DNA of 64,000 nt from Oscillospiraceae bacterium (GCA_902798545.1 CADBWQ010000020.1:1-64000), one strand, 5' to 3'; counted from the stretch's first letter, positions 1-9,745 are shown. Numbers and translations: made by a program. The notes: generated by a model from the sequence alone, not told the origin.

Positions 1-172
1 TATTTCATAGCGATCCTGCCTCTATAGCCGTGCAATGCGACCATAAAGGCAGGATTGTAATAACCATATCACGATATTCACTGGAAGAAACTCAAGGCAT
101 TTCTTGAAACCTAAACAGGATGTATGTATGGTACGATTCCCTTAAGGCATAGCACTCTCTAGTTTCTAGTAA
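1..172. other. Intergenic left edge, nothing recognised
   Basis: No convincing reading frame or RNA gene is visible. A short inverted repeat (ATCCTGCC near 14-21 with GGCAGGAT near 48-55) encloses a loop of about 26 bases; it has no T-tract and is probably incidental. Confidence 0.4.
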
Positions 173-460
173 TCAGAAATCAGAATGAAAATTGCTGTAT
201 GAGAACTGTGCCAACTGATAAAACGGATTCAAATACTCTAAACTGTTTCCGCCGCAACACCAGTCCTGGATCGAGAGCCACGAGAACGCAGCGAATCGAA
301 ACGCCTGAATAACCAAATAGAGAACGGGTCTCCCGAAAATCAGAATCAATGCTGCATACCAGAATACAACGCTCAAACCAGTCCAAGTAGCTTTAACCTT
401 TTCTAAAAGAGGCAGTTCCATTTCATTCTTTTTCTCTGCTCCATATTCCCGACAATTCAT
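173..460 (-). CDS. Small hypothetical membrane protein
   Basis: This 95-residue protein is of no family I recognise. It has a charged N-terminus (about residues 1-22), then one or two hydrophobic segments (roughly 28-60) including a VFWYAALILIF stretch, and an aromatic C-terminus, so a small integral membrane protein is likely. The start at 460 was chosen because a clear GGAGGGG ribosome site lies 6 to 7 bases upstream; an in-frame upstream extension to 535 lacks such a site. It stands alone on the minus strand, after the terminator of the lysS operon. Existence is supported mainly by the ribosome site. Confidence 0.55.
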   Translation of the reverse strand: MNCREYGAEKKNEMELPLLEKVKATWTGLSVVFWYAALILIFGRPVLYLVIQAFRFAAFSWLSIQDWCCGGNSLEYLNPFYQLAQFSYSNFHSDF

Positions 461-570
461 ATAACTCACCCCTCCAAATCCTAAATATAGCTCTCTGTTT
501 TCTATAATTATATGCTTGTTTTTTATTTTTGTCAACTGTTATAAGATCAGTTTTCTTTCTCAGACTTCAA

Positions 571-612
571 GCAAAAATACTGCCGTTTGGTGCATTGTTC
601 CAAACGGCAGTA
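571..612 (-). terminator. Intrinsic terminator of the lysS operon
   Basis: A perfect 13-bp stem (578-590 with 600-612) encloses a 9-base loop. Read on the minus strand it is followed at once by TTTTT (577-573). It lies about 170 bases beyond the lysS stop codon. Confidence 0.9.
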
Positions 613-781
613 TAGCTTACAGATACCTACTCTTTAAAGATGTCAACTTGCGATTTGTTTAAAATCTGTTTAATTCTGTTTAAAACACTACTTTTCAGCA
701 GTTTTTACTTTTCAATTTCAAGCAAATTGTTCCGGATTTGCCCGAAAGTGATCGATTTTTATAACTTTCTGCATCAAACGC

Positions 782-2278
782 TTAATCAAGGGGCTTCATT
801 GTCGGGAAGAGCAGGACATCGCGGATGGCCGCAGAGTCGGTCAAAAGCATGCACAGACGGTCGATGCCGTATCCAATGCCCCCTGTGGGCGGCATACCGA
901 TCTCCAGCGCGTTCAGGAAGTCCTCATCCGTGGTGTTGGCTTCTTCGTCACCCTTGGCCAGCTGTTCTTCCTGTGCTTTGAAGCGCTCCCGCTGGTCAAT
1001 GGGATCGTTGAGTTCTGAGTAAGCGTTGGCCATCTCCCAGCCATTAATGAAGAGCTCAAAGCGCTCCACGTGCTCCGGGTCATCCGGCTTGCGCTTCGTA
1101 AGCGGGGAGATCTCCACGGGGTGCTCCGTAAGAAAGGTCGGCTGGATCAGATGCTCTTCTACAAATGCGTCAAAAAACAGATTCAGGATGTCCCCTTTCT
1201 GGTGGCGATCCTCGTATTCCACACCCTTTGCCTTTGCAGCGGCTCTCGCTTCTTCCAGTGTGTGGATTTCATGAAAATCTACGCCCGAATATTCTCTGAC
1301 GGCATCCGTCATGGTGATCCGTGCAAATGGCTTTCCGAGATCGATTTCCACCCCATTATAGACTACCGTCGTTGTGCCGAGAACCTCCTGCGCCACATGT
1401 CGGTACAGATTTTCTGTCAGATCCATCATGCCGTGGAAATCCGTGTAGGCCTGATAGAGTTCCATCAGTGTAAACTCCGGATTGTGCTTTGTATCCATAC
1501 CCTCATTGCGGAAAACCCGGCCGATCTCATACACCTTTTCAAGTCCGCCAACGATCAGACGCTTGAGGTACAGTTCCAGCGAAATGCGCAGCTTCAGGTC
1601 CTGATCCAGCGCATTGAAATGCGTAAGGAAGGGTCTTGCCGCGGCGCCGCCGGCATTCTGAACCAGCATGGGCGTCTCGACCTCCAGGAACCCCTGTCCG
1701 TCGAGATATCGCCGGATGCTGCTGATGATGCGTGAGCGCTTGATGAAGGTGTCGCGGACATCCTCATTCATGATGAGGTCGGTATAGCGCTGACGATAAC
1801 GCAGGTCGGTATTCGTCATCCCGTGATACTTCTCGGGCAGCGGGCGAAGGGATTTGGAAAGAAGCTTTACATGCTCAACATGTATGGTGATCTCCCCCGT
1901 CTGGGTCTTGAAAACGTAGCCGCTGACGCCGATGATATCGCCGACATCATACTTACGGAAATCACCGAATTCATCTTCAGTAACCGCGTCCTTGCGGATA
2001 TAGAGCTGGATCTGCCCTTCACGGTCCTGAATATGGCAGAAGATTGCCTTTCCCATGCCGCGTTTGGACATGATTCTGCCCGCTATGGAAACCTGTCGGT
2101 TTTCAAACCCGTCAAAGTCTTCCTTGATTTGAGTGGATGAGGCAGTACGGTCGAAACGGGTCTCCTTGAACGGATCTCTTCCCGCCTCCTGCAGAGCGGT
2201 CAGTTTATCACGGCGGATTTGCAGCAGCTCCGAGAGTTCCTGCTCAGGGGCAGCGATATTTTCTTTTACTTCACTCAT
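782..2278 (-). CDS. lysS: Lysyl-tRNA synthetase, class II
   Basis: This 498-residue cytoplasmic enzyme charges tRNA-Lys. An N-terminal OB-fold anticodon-binding domain (about 60-150) precedes a class II catalytic core. Motif 1 is near 194-205 ([10 protein letters not shown]), motif 2 at 256-270 with FRNEG, and motif 3 near 466-479 with GIGYGIDRL. The length matches typical bacterial LysS. It is the last gene of a leftward run after greA (9-base gap) and is followed by a strong terminator, so it is probably co-transcribed with greA and perhaps with the cell-division genes upstream. Confidence 0.97.
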   Translation of the reverse strand: MSEVKENIAAPEQELSELLQIRRDKLTALQEAGRDPFKETRFDRTASSTQIKEDFDGFENRQVSIAGRIMSKRGMGKAIFCHIQDREGQIQLYIRKDAVTEDEFGDFRKYDVGDIIGVSGYVFKTQTGEITIHVEHVKLLSKSLRPLPEKYHGMTNTDLRYRQRYTDLIMNEDVRDTFIKRSRIISSIRRYLDGQGFLEVETPMLVQNAGGAAARPFLTHFNALDQDLKLRISLELYLKRLIVGGLEKVYEIGRVFRNEGMDTKHNPEFTLMELYQAYTDFHGMMDLTENLYRHVAQEVLGTTTVVYNGVEIDLGKPFARITMTDAVREYSGVDFHEIHTLEEARAAAKAKGVEYEDRHQKGDILNLFFDAFVEEHLIQPTFLTEHPVEISPLTKRKPDDPEHVERFELFINGWEMANAYSELNDPIDQRERFKAQEEQLAKGDEEANTTDEDFLNALEIGMPPTGGIGYGIDRLCMLLTDSAAIRDVLLFPTMKPLD

Positions 2279-2287
2279 ACAGTACCC

Positions 2288-2782
2288 TCAGACATTCCCT
2301 ACAGAGATGATTTCAATTCTGATTTCGCCGGCGGGAACCGGGATGGTGACTGTATCACCCGCGCGGTGACCGATCAGGCCCTTGCCAACCGGAGAGTCAT
2401 CTGAGATCCTGCCTTCCCGCGGATTTGCTTCCTGAGAACCGACAATCTCATACTTGTCCTCGTAGTCGTCGTCCAGATCCTTTACCACCACGACGCTGCC
2501 GAGTGTGACCGCGTCCTTCGGAAGATTGTGATCAACATTGTCGACGATTTCTGCGTGCTCAATCAGGTCCTTGTATTCCGCAATCCGTGAGTACAGCTTG
2601 CCCTGTTCGGTCTTGGCTTCATCGTACTCACTGTTCTCAGACAGGTCGCCAAAGCTTCTGGCCTCCTTGATCTGTTCAGAGACTTCCTTCTCACGGACGG
2701 TTTCCATGTAGTTGAGTTCTTTCTTGAGCTCGTCGAGGCGTTCCTGACTCATTTTGTAACGGTTGGAATTTGAACTGGCCAT
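2288..2782 (-). CDS. greA: Transcription elongation factor GreA
   Basis: GreA rescues backtracked RNA polymerase by stimulating transcript cleavage. The protein has 164 residues, the usual length, with a long N-terminal coiled coil (about 10-85, containing the ARSFGDLSENSEYDEAK family signature) and a C-terminal FKBP-like domain (about 90-164). It sits between the S41-like gene and lysS; a greA-lysS pair is common in Clostridia. The nine or so residues before the family core are Ser/Asn-rich and probably disordered. Confidence 0.96.
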   Translation of the reverse strand: MASSNSNRYKMSQERLDELKKELNYMETVREKEVSEQIKEARSFGDLSENSEYDEAKTEQGKLYSRIAEYKDLIEHAEIVDNVDHNLPKDAVTLGSVVVVKDLDDDYEDKYEIVGSQEANPREGRISDDSPVGKGLIGHRAGDTVTIPVPAGEIRIEIISVGNV

Positions 2783-2805
2783 TTTCTTTTCTCCTCTGTA
2801 GTTTT

Positions 2806-4053
2806 TTAACTTAAGTATCTGAGTGCTTCCATCAGTTGTGTATCATCTGAAATGCTCGCTGTTCCTTCTTCACCGCCGGTTGTTCCTTCTGTCGTACCGG
2901 TTGCCGAAGCGTCACGGTTAAAGACGATCATATCCGGTACCACACCGCCTGCAGCAGCGATGTCCGTCCCGTTCGGCGAAAGGAGGCTGTGTGTGCTGAG
3001 TCGCAGCGCACTCCCGTCATGCAGTACAATGACTTCCTGGGTTCTGGTATTGCCGGTTGTCGGCTCGCCGATCAGGGTCGCCCATCTGTAGTCCTTCAAT
3101 ACCGCCGCAAACAGCTCCGCCTCGCGGAAGCTTCCACTGTTGATGAGTACCACCATCGGAAGCTCCAGACTCATGCTGTCGGACTGCGTGACACGCTCTG
3201 TTCCGTCCTTGCTAATATCAGAAAAGAGTCTCCCGGCAGGAAGCAGGTAATCCAGAAATGTCGCTGCCTCCGTAGTCAGACCGCCGGAATTATCGCGTAC
3301 ATCGATCACCAGTGAAACCGCTCCCTGACTCAGGAGATATTCCACCGCATCAACACAGGCCTGACCGCTGCCGGCCTCGAAGTTGTGGATCTGAACATAT
3401 CCTGCCCCGGTTTTTTCCAGTCTGTAGGTGATTGCTTCCGCGTTCACGTTTGTTGCATCGATCTCCAGCGGATCCGACATGCCGACAATGCTGAGGTTAA
3501 ACTTGCCGTTCATTCTGGATCGGATCAGCGTGCGCACTTCATCTGTGGAGTAATCCGAGACTTTCTCGCCGTCCACTGCGGTAATCACCATTCCGATGAC
3601 GACACCGGAGCGGGCCGCAGGTGAATCCGGATATACCGTGACGACCTGGAACCCACCGCTGGCGTCTTTCACCAGGCTCATACCGATATCGGCATACTCA
3701 TTTGAGGAAGAGAGCTGATACGTCTTGTATTCGTCATCCGTCAGGAAACTGCTCCAGGCATCTCCGAGTCCGGAGACCATGGCTGTGGCTGCTGAATATC
3801 CCATGCTCTTGCGGTCGACAGGATCAATATACTTTTCATCGATGATATCTTTGATCTCGATATATCGCATTGCCTCTTCATAGTCGTCCTTACCGCCGAC
3901 TTCCCGGATCACCTGATTCCGCGTCAGAATCCGCGCTCCGAAAAGCGATCCCACCACCAGCAGTATTACGAACCAGAGCGGGATGCCAAGGCTGAACAGA
4001 CGGGAAATAAAGATACCGACGCCGCCGAACATTCGGTGGAGAATTCTCCTCAT
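2806..4053 (-). CDS. S41-type (CtpA-like) PDZ protein, probable pseudoprotease
   Basis: This 415-residue protein has one N-terminal membrane anchor (about 20-40), a PDZ domain (about 120-200), an S41 domain (about 205-385) and a Gly/Thr/Glu-rich tail. The S41 fold is clear from DVRDNSGG (251-258), VVLINSGS (301-308) and GGVVPD. The nucleophile position, serine in active relatives, aligns with Arg310. The general-base lysine of the 'GK' motif aligns with Asn335. If the alignment is right, the protein binds rather than cuts. It follows the M23 activator gene by 93 bases containing a hairpin, so a role at the septum with FtsEX is plausible but inferred. Confidence 0.8.
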   Translation of the reverse strand: MRRILHRMFGGVGIFISRLFSLGIPLWFVILLVVGSLFGARILTRNQVIREVGGKDDYEEAMRYIEIKDIIDEKYIDPVDRKSMGYSAATAMVSGLGDAWSSFLTDDEYKTYQLSSSNEYADIGMSLVKDASGGFQVVTVYPDSPAARSGVVIGMVITAVDGEKVSDYSTDEVRTLIRSRMNGKFNLSIVGMSDPLEIDATNVNAEAITYRLEKTGAGYVQIHNFEAGSGQACVDAVEYLLSQGAVSLVIDVRDNSGGLTTEAATFLDYLLPAGRLFSDISKDGTERVTQSDSMSLELPMVVLINSGSFREAELFAAVLKDYRWATLIGEPTTGNTRTQEVIVLHDGSALRLSTHSLLSPNGTDIAAAGGVVPDMIVFNRDASATGTTEGTTGGEEGTASISDDTQLMEALRYLS

Positions 4054-4086
4054 GCTGTTTCTCCTTTACATTATGAAAACGGAATA

Positions 4087-4128
4087 CGCCAGCGCTTCAA
4101 AACGGCCCATACCGTTGAAGCGCCGGCG
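4087..4128 (-). repeat. Intercistronic stem-loop between M23 and S41 genes
   Basis: A 14-bp stem with one mismatch (4087-4100 with 4115-4128) fills the gap between the two cistrons. No T-tract follows on the minus strand. It is more likely an RNA processing or stability element than a terminator. Confidence 0.6.
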
Positions 4129-4146
4129 ATTCTGCCAGCTTAAAGC

Positions 4147-5454
4147 TCAGCAGTTATAGTAACTCAATCCCGAGAAGAACTGTGCAGGATCTGTTCTGTC
4201 ACCGTTTACAAATACTTCAAAATGGCAATGTGTTCCCGTTGCACGGCCGGTCGCTCCAAGATACCCGATGGTCTGCCCCTGTGAAACGCTCGAGCCGGAG
4301 CCAACTGCAAGTCCGGACATATGTGCGTAGAGGGTCTGATATCCGTTGCCGTGGTCTATAATGATATAATTACCGTACCCATCATTATAGGTTGCGGTGA
4401 TCACGGTACCGCTGTCTGCCGCGCACACCGCACCGCCGTCATTGCCGTAGCCATCGATGTCAATGCCGCTGTGATAGCGCTGCTCTCCCGTAAAGGGGTC
4501 GGTACGATATCCGAAACGGCTTGTGACACGCGTGGAGCAGGGAACAGGCCAGGAGAGATTGCCGGTGCCTGTAGCGCCGCCGGGATTCAGGCCTCCTGAG
4601 CCCTCGTCCCCACCGCCGGACTGCTGTGCCGCCGCGGCGGCCGCTGCCGCCTGTGCTGCAGCTCTCGCTGCCGCTTCCTCTTCCTTCTGGCGCTGGTAAG
4701 CCGCAACCATCTGCGCAATCTCCTGTGCAGCCAGTTCTTCCGCGTTTCTTGCTTCCTCGTAGGCGGCCAGCGCTTCATCGATCAGATCTTCCAGATCCGC
4801 GAGCTTGGATTCCGTTATCTCAATCTGGCCGTCGAGATATTCTTTTTCTGTCTGCAGGACCTCCTGCTTGGCTTCACAGTCTGCCTTGACATCCTCATAC
4901 TCCGCCTTAACCCGTTCACTCTCTTCACGTGCAGCGATGTACTGGTCTTCCAGGTCGCGGTCGGAAGTCATAATTTTCTCCATATCATCGAGTGCTGTGA
5001 GAAATTCATTGAAATCGCCGGAACTCATAAGGACATTGATGATGTTATATCCGCCGCTCTCTTCCATTGCACGGACACGGGTGCGGTATTTGTTAAGCTG
5101 AGTCTTTTCTCTGTCCAGGGCAAGATTGAGTTCTTCGGTCTTTTCAACGATGATCTCATCATACATCCGGATTTCCTGTGCAACCAGTTCAAGAGCTTCT
5201 TTTGCGGCGTTGTTCTGCTCTTCAAGCGCGGCTTTCTGATCCAGGACAGTCGCCTGCTCATCCTGAAGCGTGTCAACCCGCTCCTGCGCCTCAGCGACGC
5301 GCGCTGACAGCTCATCTTTTTTCGCCTGCAATGCATCGATATCACTCTGGGAGATCGCAAACGCGGTTGGCAGCACACTGGCTATCAGTGAGAATGCCAT
5401 CAGGACCGCCATAATGATTGCTATGATGGAAATAAGCTTTTTTCTCTGTTTCAT
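4147..5454 (-). CDS. EnvC-like murein hydrolase activator, M23 family
   Basis: This 435-residue exported protein has an N-terminal signal or anchor (about 8-33), a long coiled coil (about 35-250), an Ala/Gln-rich linker and a C-terminal M23 LytM domain (about 305-430). The zinc ligand pattern is intact: HSGID (His328, Asp332), His378 and HCH (409-411). It could therefore be an active endopeptidase rather than only an activator. The gene follows ftsX by 3 bases. Known EnvC- and PcsB-type proteins are controlled through their coiled coil by FtsEX, and the adjacency fits that role in daughter-cell separation. Confidence 0.93.
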   Translation of the reverse strand: MKQRKKLISIIAIIMAVLMAFSLIASVLPTAFAISQSDIDALQAKKDELSARVAEAQERVDTLQDEQATVLDQKAALEEQNNAAKEALELVAQEIRMYDEIIVEKTEELNLALDREKTQLNKYRTRVRAMEESGGYNIINVLMSSGDFNEFLTALDDMEKIMTSDRDLEDQYIAAREESERVKAEYEDVKADCEAKQEVLQTEKEYLDGQIEITESKLADLEDLIDEALAAYEEARNAEELAAQEIAQMVAAYQRQKEEEAAARAAAQAAAAAAAAQQSGGGDEGSGGLNPGGATGTGNLSWPVPCSTRVTSRFGYRTDPFTGEQRYHSGIDIDGYGNDGGAVCAADSGTVITATYNDGYGNYIIIDHGNGYQTLYAHMSGLAVGSGSSVSQGQTIGYLGATGRATGTHCHFEVFVNGDRTDPAQFFSGLSYYNC

Positions 5455-5457
5455 TGC

Positions 5458-6345
5458 TTAAACCTTCAGATAATTGCGAATGGCGTTTACGCCGCCGAAC
5501 ACGCCGATCAGAATGCCGATCCCGATGTACGCCCCCAGGAGCGGAAACATAATGGTTCTGAACGGGACAAGCGACAGAAAGCTGCCTGTCAGCGTATCAA
5601 GCAGACTGCTGTTCAGCAGCGTATAAATACCCCAAACGGCAAGGAAGCCGAACAGGCCGCCCAGGATTCCGAGAATCAGACCTTCAATGATAAATGGGGT
5701 CCTTATAAACCCGTTCGTCGCACCAACCATTTTCATTATGGCGATTTCTTCCCGTCTTCCATAGGTTGTCAGCTTTATGGTATTGGACATGATAAAGAAC
5801 GAGACAAATACCAGGATCACCGTCAGGATCAGCGAAACAACGCTGACGATGTTGCGTACACGCACAAAGCGGTCAGCATATTCGATGTGGGCATTCACCT
5901 TCGCGATACCGGGGATGGCCTCCAGTTCCGCCTTGGTATCGGCCATCTGGGAGATATCAGTCAGATGGATCACAAAGCGATGACGAAAGACCGTGGAGTC
6001 GATTCCTTCCATCAGGCGGTCGTCATACTTTGACATGAAACTGTCCATGGCAGAATCTCTGGAGACGAAGTCTGCCGCCCAGATATTACTGATCCCGAGG
6101 ATGCTGCCCTCCAGCGATTTTGCCTCATCTTCATCCACGATACTCTCGTCGACGAATGCAACAACCTCATTCTGCTGTTCCAGGTCCGCGATCAGCGCAT
6201 CTATATTCAGTGACAGCAGGAAAATACTGCCCATGATGATCAGGCACGCCGTAATAATTGTTACGGAAGCGAAGGACATAAAGCCATGGATTTTTATGCT
6301 GCGAAATCCCTCGCGAATCAAATATGTTCCTCTACTCAAGCTCAT
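5458..6345 (-). CDS. ftsX: Cell-division ABC permease FtsX
   Basis: FtsX is the membrane subunit of the FtsEX complex, which turns cytoplasmic ATP hydrolysis into activation of peptidoglycan hydrolases at the septum. The 295-residue protein has four predicted membrane segments: one near the N-terminus, followed by a large extracellular domain, and three in the C-terminal half. The start at 6345 (MSLSRGTYLIREG) overlaps the ftsE stop by 14 bases and matches family N-termini. Upstream in-frame ATG codons fall inside ftsE and are less likely. Overlap with ftsE suggests translational coupling. Confidence 0.95.
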   Translation of the reverse strand: MSLSRGTYLIREGFRSIKIHGFMSFASVTIITACLIIMGSIFLLSLNIDALIADLEQQNEVVAFVDESIVDEDEAKSLEGSILGISNIWAADFVSRDSAMDSFMSKYDDRLMEGIDSTVFRHRFVIHLTDISQMADTKAELEAIPGIAKVNAHIEYADRFVRVRNIVSVVSLILTVILVFVSFFIMSNTIKLTTYGRREEIAIMKMVGATNGFIRTPFIIEGLILGILGGLFGFLAVWGIYTLLNSSLLDTLTGSFLSLVPFRTIMFPLLGAYIGIGILIGVFGGVNAIRNYLKV

Positions 6346-7024
6346 AGCTGTAATACCCATCTCCGTCATCGCTGACGACATGGCCGTCGTCAATGGTGAT
6401 GACCCGCTTGGAAAAGGCGTTCACCAGTTCCTTTTCATGTGTCACGACAAGAATCGTCGTTCCCATCTCGTTGATCTTTTCAAACAGCAGCATAAGCTCG
6501 AGACTGCGGACAGGGTCGAGATTGCCGGTCGGCTCATCCGCGACGATCATCCTGGGATTGTTCACCAGCGCGCGTGCAATTGCCACACGCTGCTGCTCAC
6601 CGCCGGACAACTCATTCGGGAAACGCTTTTCTCTTCCCTCCAGGCCAACCAGTTCCAGAACATAGGGCACTCTTTTTGCGATGCTTTTGCCCTTTGCGCC
6701 AACAACACGCATTGCAAAGGCAACGTTGTCATAAACCGTCATGTTCTCGATCAGGCGGTAATCCTGAAAGATAACCCCCAAAGTGCGGCGCACTCTGGGT
6801 AGTTTTCTGCGCTTGATTTTGATCATGTCAAAATCGTTCACAACAATCTCACCGGCGGTTGCTCGAACCTCGCCGGTGATCAGCTTCATCAGGGTGGTCT
6901 TTCCGGAACCGGACGGTCCTACCAGAAAGACAAATTCACCTTCATTGATTGTCAGGTTGATCCCGTCCAGTGCGACTGTACTGCTGCTGTCGTAGATCTT
7001 CGTGACATCTGTCATCTGTACCAT
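6332..7024 (-). CDS. ftsE: Cell-division ABC ATPase FtsE
   Basis: FtsE is the cytoplasmic ATPase of FtsEX. The protein has 230 residues, with Walker A GPSGSGKTT at 36-44, Q-loop near 88, signature LSGGEQQR at 139-146 and Walker B with ADEPTGNLD near 161-169. A GGAGG ribosome site precedes the ATG. It follows the CdaR-like gene by about 50 bases with no visible terminator, so both may share the promoter at 8301-8329. Confidence 0.96.
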   Translation of the reverse strand: MVQMTDVTKIYDSSSTVALDGINLTINEGEFVFLVGPSGSGKTTLMKLITGEVRATAGEIVVNDFDMIKIKRRKLPRVRRTLGVIFQDYRLIENMTVYDNVAFAMRVVGAKGKSIAKRVPYVLELVGLEGREKRFPNELSGGEQQRVAIARALVNNPRMIVADEPTGNLDPVRSLELMLLFEKINEMGTTILVVTHEKELVNAFSKRVITIDDGHVVSDDGDGYYSYELE

Positions 7025-7076
7025 AAGTGCCTCCGAGTAAGCTTCTCTTCTGCCCGAGGGCCTGGAAGAAAAGGGA

Positions 7077-8171
7077 TCAGTATTTCGATGCGTTCAGCGA
7101 ATCGAGATACTGCTTTACCATCATCGCGACCTTGAAGACAATGGCGTGGTCAAACTCCCGCAGATCAAGGCCGGTGATTTTTTTGATTTTCTCCAGTCTG
7201 TATACTAGAGTATTTCTGTGAACATATAGTTTCCTGGATGTTTCGGAAACGTTAAGATTGTTTTCGAAGAAACGGTTGATCGTCTCCAGCGTATCTTCAT
7301 CCAGTGTCTCGATCGGATTTTTCTTGAAGACTTCATTCAGGAACATCTCACACAGGGTGGTGGGCAGCTGGTAGATGATTCTGCCCAGCCCCAGGCTCTC
7401 ATAGTGAATGATCGTCTTGTCGCTTTCGAACACACGGCCTACATCAATGGCGACCTGTGCTTCTTTGTATCTGTCTGCCAGCTCGCGCAGATGACGTGCT
7501 TCCGTGCTGATGCCGATCACAGTCCGAATCCCAAGTTGCTCCAGGAGTGCTTTTTCAATTTCAGCCGCAATCTCGTGGATCTCTTCCTTCGTGGTGTCAG
7601 CCTGGACCGATTTGACCACAACAATATCGTTCTCGTTGATATTCAGGACGAAATCATGCTGCCGGTCCGGGAACAGGCGGCTCACCAGTTCCCCCGCTGC
7701 AACATCGGCATTTTCCATCTGTCTGATCAGAAAGACGCTGCGCGGCTCATCCGTGACAAAATGGAGCTCTTTTGCACGGACATAAACATCCCCGGGCAGA
7801 ATATTGTCCGAAATGATATTTTTGATAAAGGCCGCGCGATTGTGCTTCTCTTCATAATTGGCCAGGGCTTCGTCAAAGGCGACGGCGGAAATCGCACAGA
7901 CGGTCTTCGCAACACTGTCTGTACCCTCAACATAAGCTGCATACCCAAGCTGTCCGCTCTCCGAGCTGAGCATCACATAAGTTCTGCCAGCCGTAACCAG
8001 CTCATGACTGTTTCCGTCCACGAGTCCGATCCGGAAATCCTCAACGCGGGAGCCGATCGCCGCAAGCTCGCTGCAGGCGATGACATATCCCTGATCGTCA
8101 ACCACACCAACGGTGCGGTCAACAGAGTCCTTCATTTGAATAATAACATTCTGAAAAATCCTACTCGGCAT
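7077..8171 (-). CDS. CdaR-family transcriptional regulator
   Basis: This 364-residue regulator has the CdaR layout: an N-terminal sugar-diacid recognition domain (about 1-135), a middle GGDEF-like domain (about 145-260) and a C-terminal PucR/CdaR helix-turn-helix (about 300-355) with the family run NLNVSETSRKLYVHRNT. The ligand cannot be inferred: no diacid (glycerate or glucarate) catabolism genes are nearby. Position directly upstream of ftsE is a recurring arrangement in Clostridia only by impression, so a link to cell division is speculative. Confidence 0.88.
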   Translation of the reverse strand: MPSRIFQNVIIQMKDSVDRTVGVVDDQGYVIACSELAAIGSRVEDFRIGLVDGNSHELVTAGRTYVMLSSESGQLGYAAYVEGTDSVAKTVCAISAVAFDEALANYEEKHNRAAFIKNIISDNILPGDVYVRAKELHFVTDEPRSVFLIRQMENADVAAGELVSRLFPDRQHDFVLNINENDIVVVKSVQADTTKEEIHEIAAEIEKALLEQLGIRTVIGISTEARHLRELADRYKEAQVAIDVGRVFESDKTIIHYESLGLGRIIYQLPTTLCEMFLNEVFKKNPIETLDEDTLETINRFFENNLNVSETSRKLYVHRNTLVYRLEKIKKITGLDLREFDHAIVFKVAMMVKQYLDSLNASKY

Positions 8172-8300
8172 GTTGCATTCTCCATTCTGCCTGTATTCCG
8201 GCTGAATAATCCCGGTCTTTCAGGACCGTGCAGGGGAAACGGATGACCCATTTGGGCAAAATGTGTAAAAAATCAGCGACTCAAAAAAAGATGTGCTTTA

Positions 8301-8329
8301 ATAATAACTCTATTATCAGCAATTTTCAA
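8301..8329 (-). promoter_or_regulatory. Promoter of the cdaR-ftsEX block
   Basis: TTGAAA (8329-8324) and TATTAT (8306-8301) are separated by 17 bases on the minus strand, about 130 bases before the CdaR-like start. The flanks are AT-rich. Confidence 0.65.
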
Positions 8330-8397
8330 TAGAAAATGCACCGAATTTTTGTGAAAATTTTCAGATGAATTTCCAAACAAGTCAAAAACAGCCCTTA

Positions 8398-9135
8398 TCA
8401 GGACTCATTTTTTGACATATTTTCCATATGAAGGGCTTTGAACATGATGCACAATTCCCCTTCTGTCAGCTCGCGATATTGCCCAGTCTGCAGGGTTGGA
8501 TCAAGGTGCAGCGGCCCGATGGAGAGGCGGCGCAGCGTGAGGACCGGTTTTCCAACCGCAGCCAGCATCCGTCGTACCTGATGATATTTTCCTTCCATTA
8601 CCGTCACAAGGCATTCGCTCACGCCCCTGATCTCAAGCTCTGCCGGAAGACAGCGCGTTCCGTCTTCCAGAATTAGTCCGGCCCGAAACCGCTCTGCATC
8701 CTGCGGTGACAGCTCGCCGGTGACCCGGGCGTAATAAACCTTTTCAATCCCGCTTTTGGGAGAGATGATGCGATGCGCATATTCCCCGTCATTGGTGAGC
8801 AGCAGCAGGCCGCTTGTATCCTTATCCAGTCTTCCAACCGGAAAGATTCCCTGCCGTTGAATCTCCCTTGGGAACAGGTCAAGGACGGTCTCCTGCTTTC
8901 GGTCATTCGTCGCAGTGATGACTCCGGTCGGCTTATCGAGAAGATAATAACGGTATCTGCGGTATTCGCACTTCTGGCCGGAAACCGTCACCGTCTCCCG
9001 GCTTTCGTCTATCTTCAGATCCGGTTTTCTGACGGGAACTCCATTTACCAGGACCGTTCCGGCCCGGATCATCTTCACGGCCTGACTTCGCGTGAGGCCG
9101 GAGGTCTCGGCGACAAATCTGTCCAGCCGCATCAT
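8398..9135 (-). CDS. Pseudouridine synthase, RsuA family
   Basis: This 245-residue RNA-modifying enzyme has an S4 RNA-binding domain (about 1-50) and an RsuA-type catalytic domain with GRLDKDTSG at 101-109, where Asp104 is the expected nucleophile. RsuA family members modify 16S rRNA position 516, but related enzymes (RluB, RluE) act on 23S rRNA, so the target is not certain. It is the last gene of the leftward clp-lon run, 16 bases after engB. Confidence 0.9.
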   Translation of the reverse strand: MMRLDRFVAETSGLTRSQAVKMIRAGTVLVNGVPVRKPDLKIDESRETVTVSGQKCEYRRYRYYLLDKPTGVITATNDRKQETVLDLFPREIQRQGIFPVGRLDKDTSGLLLLTNDGEYAHRIISPKSGIEKVYYARVTGELSPQDAERFRAGLILEDGTRCLPAELEIRGVSECLVTVMEGKYHQVRRMLAAVGKPVLTLRRLSIGPLHLDPTLQTGQYRELTEGELCIMFKALHMENMSKNES

Positions 9136-9151
9136 AGCCGTATTCCCCTCA

Positions 9152-9742
9152 TCACACCTGCTCCAGAAGATACCTGATCAGCAGCTCCCGGCCATCTCCT
9201 TTTTCAGCGGAAAAAGGAATCAGCAGCGTATCAGCCTCAAGTTCCAGCGTCCGGCGGATCAGTGACATGGCCGGATCTACTTCGCTCTTCTTCAACTTAT
9301 CCAGCTTATTTGCAACCACGGCGTAGTTATGACCGGAATTCTTAAAGTACTCCGCCATTCTGATATCATCCGCAGTCGGTTTATGCCTTGCATCCACGAT
9401 CAGCACGCCGCAGTCAAAAGTTCCGATGTCCGAAAAAAAGCTTTCCATCAGCGCTGCCCAGCGATCACGCTCTTCCTGGGAGACCTTTGCAAAACCATAT
9501 CCCGGCAAATCAATCAGATACAGCTTTCCATCGACCTGGAAGTAATTGACATGGACGGTCTTTCCGGGAGTCGCGCCGACTTTTGCAAACTGCCTTCGAT
9601 TAAGAAGGCGGTTAATAACAGAGGATTTTCCAACATTGGAACGTCCTGCAAACGCAATTTTATGCAGTGAAGTACGGATAAACTGTCCCGGTGCAGCGGC
9701 CGAGCGGACAAACTCGGCCCGGTTGAGATTGACTTCTGCCAT
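9152..9742 (-). CDS. engB: Ribosome biogenesis GTPase YihA/EngB (YsxC)
   Basis: EngB is an essential small GTPase for large-subunit assembly. The protein has 196 residues, with G1 GRSNVGKS at 33-40, G3 DLPGYG near 77-82 and G4 NKLD near 144-147. The gene begins only 3 bases after the lon stop; the lon-engB pair is widely conserved in Firmicutes. Confidence 0.96.
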   Translation of the reverse strand: MAEVNLNRAEFVRSAAAPGQFIRTSLHKIAFAGRSNVGKSSVINRLLNRRQFAKVGATPGKTVHVNYFQVDGKLYLIDLPGYGFAKVSQEERDRWAALMESFFSDIGTFDCGVLIVDARHKPTADDIRMAEYFKNSGHNYAVVANKLDKLKKSEVDPAMSLIRRTLELEADTLLIPFSAEKGDGRELLIRYLLEQV

Positions 9743-9745
9743 GGC

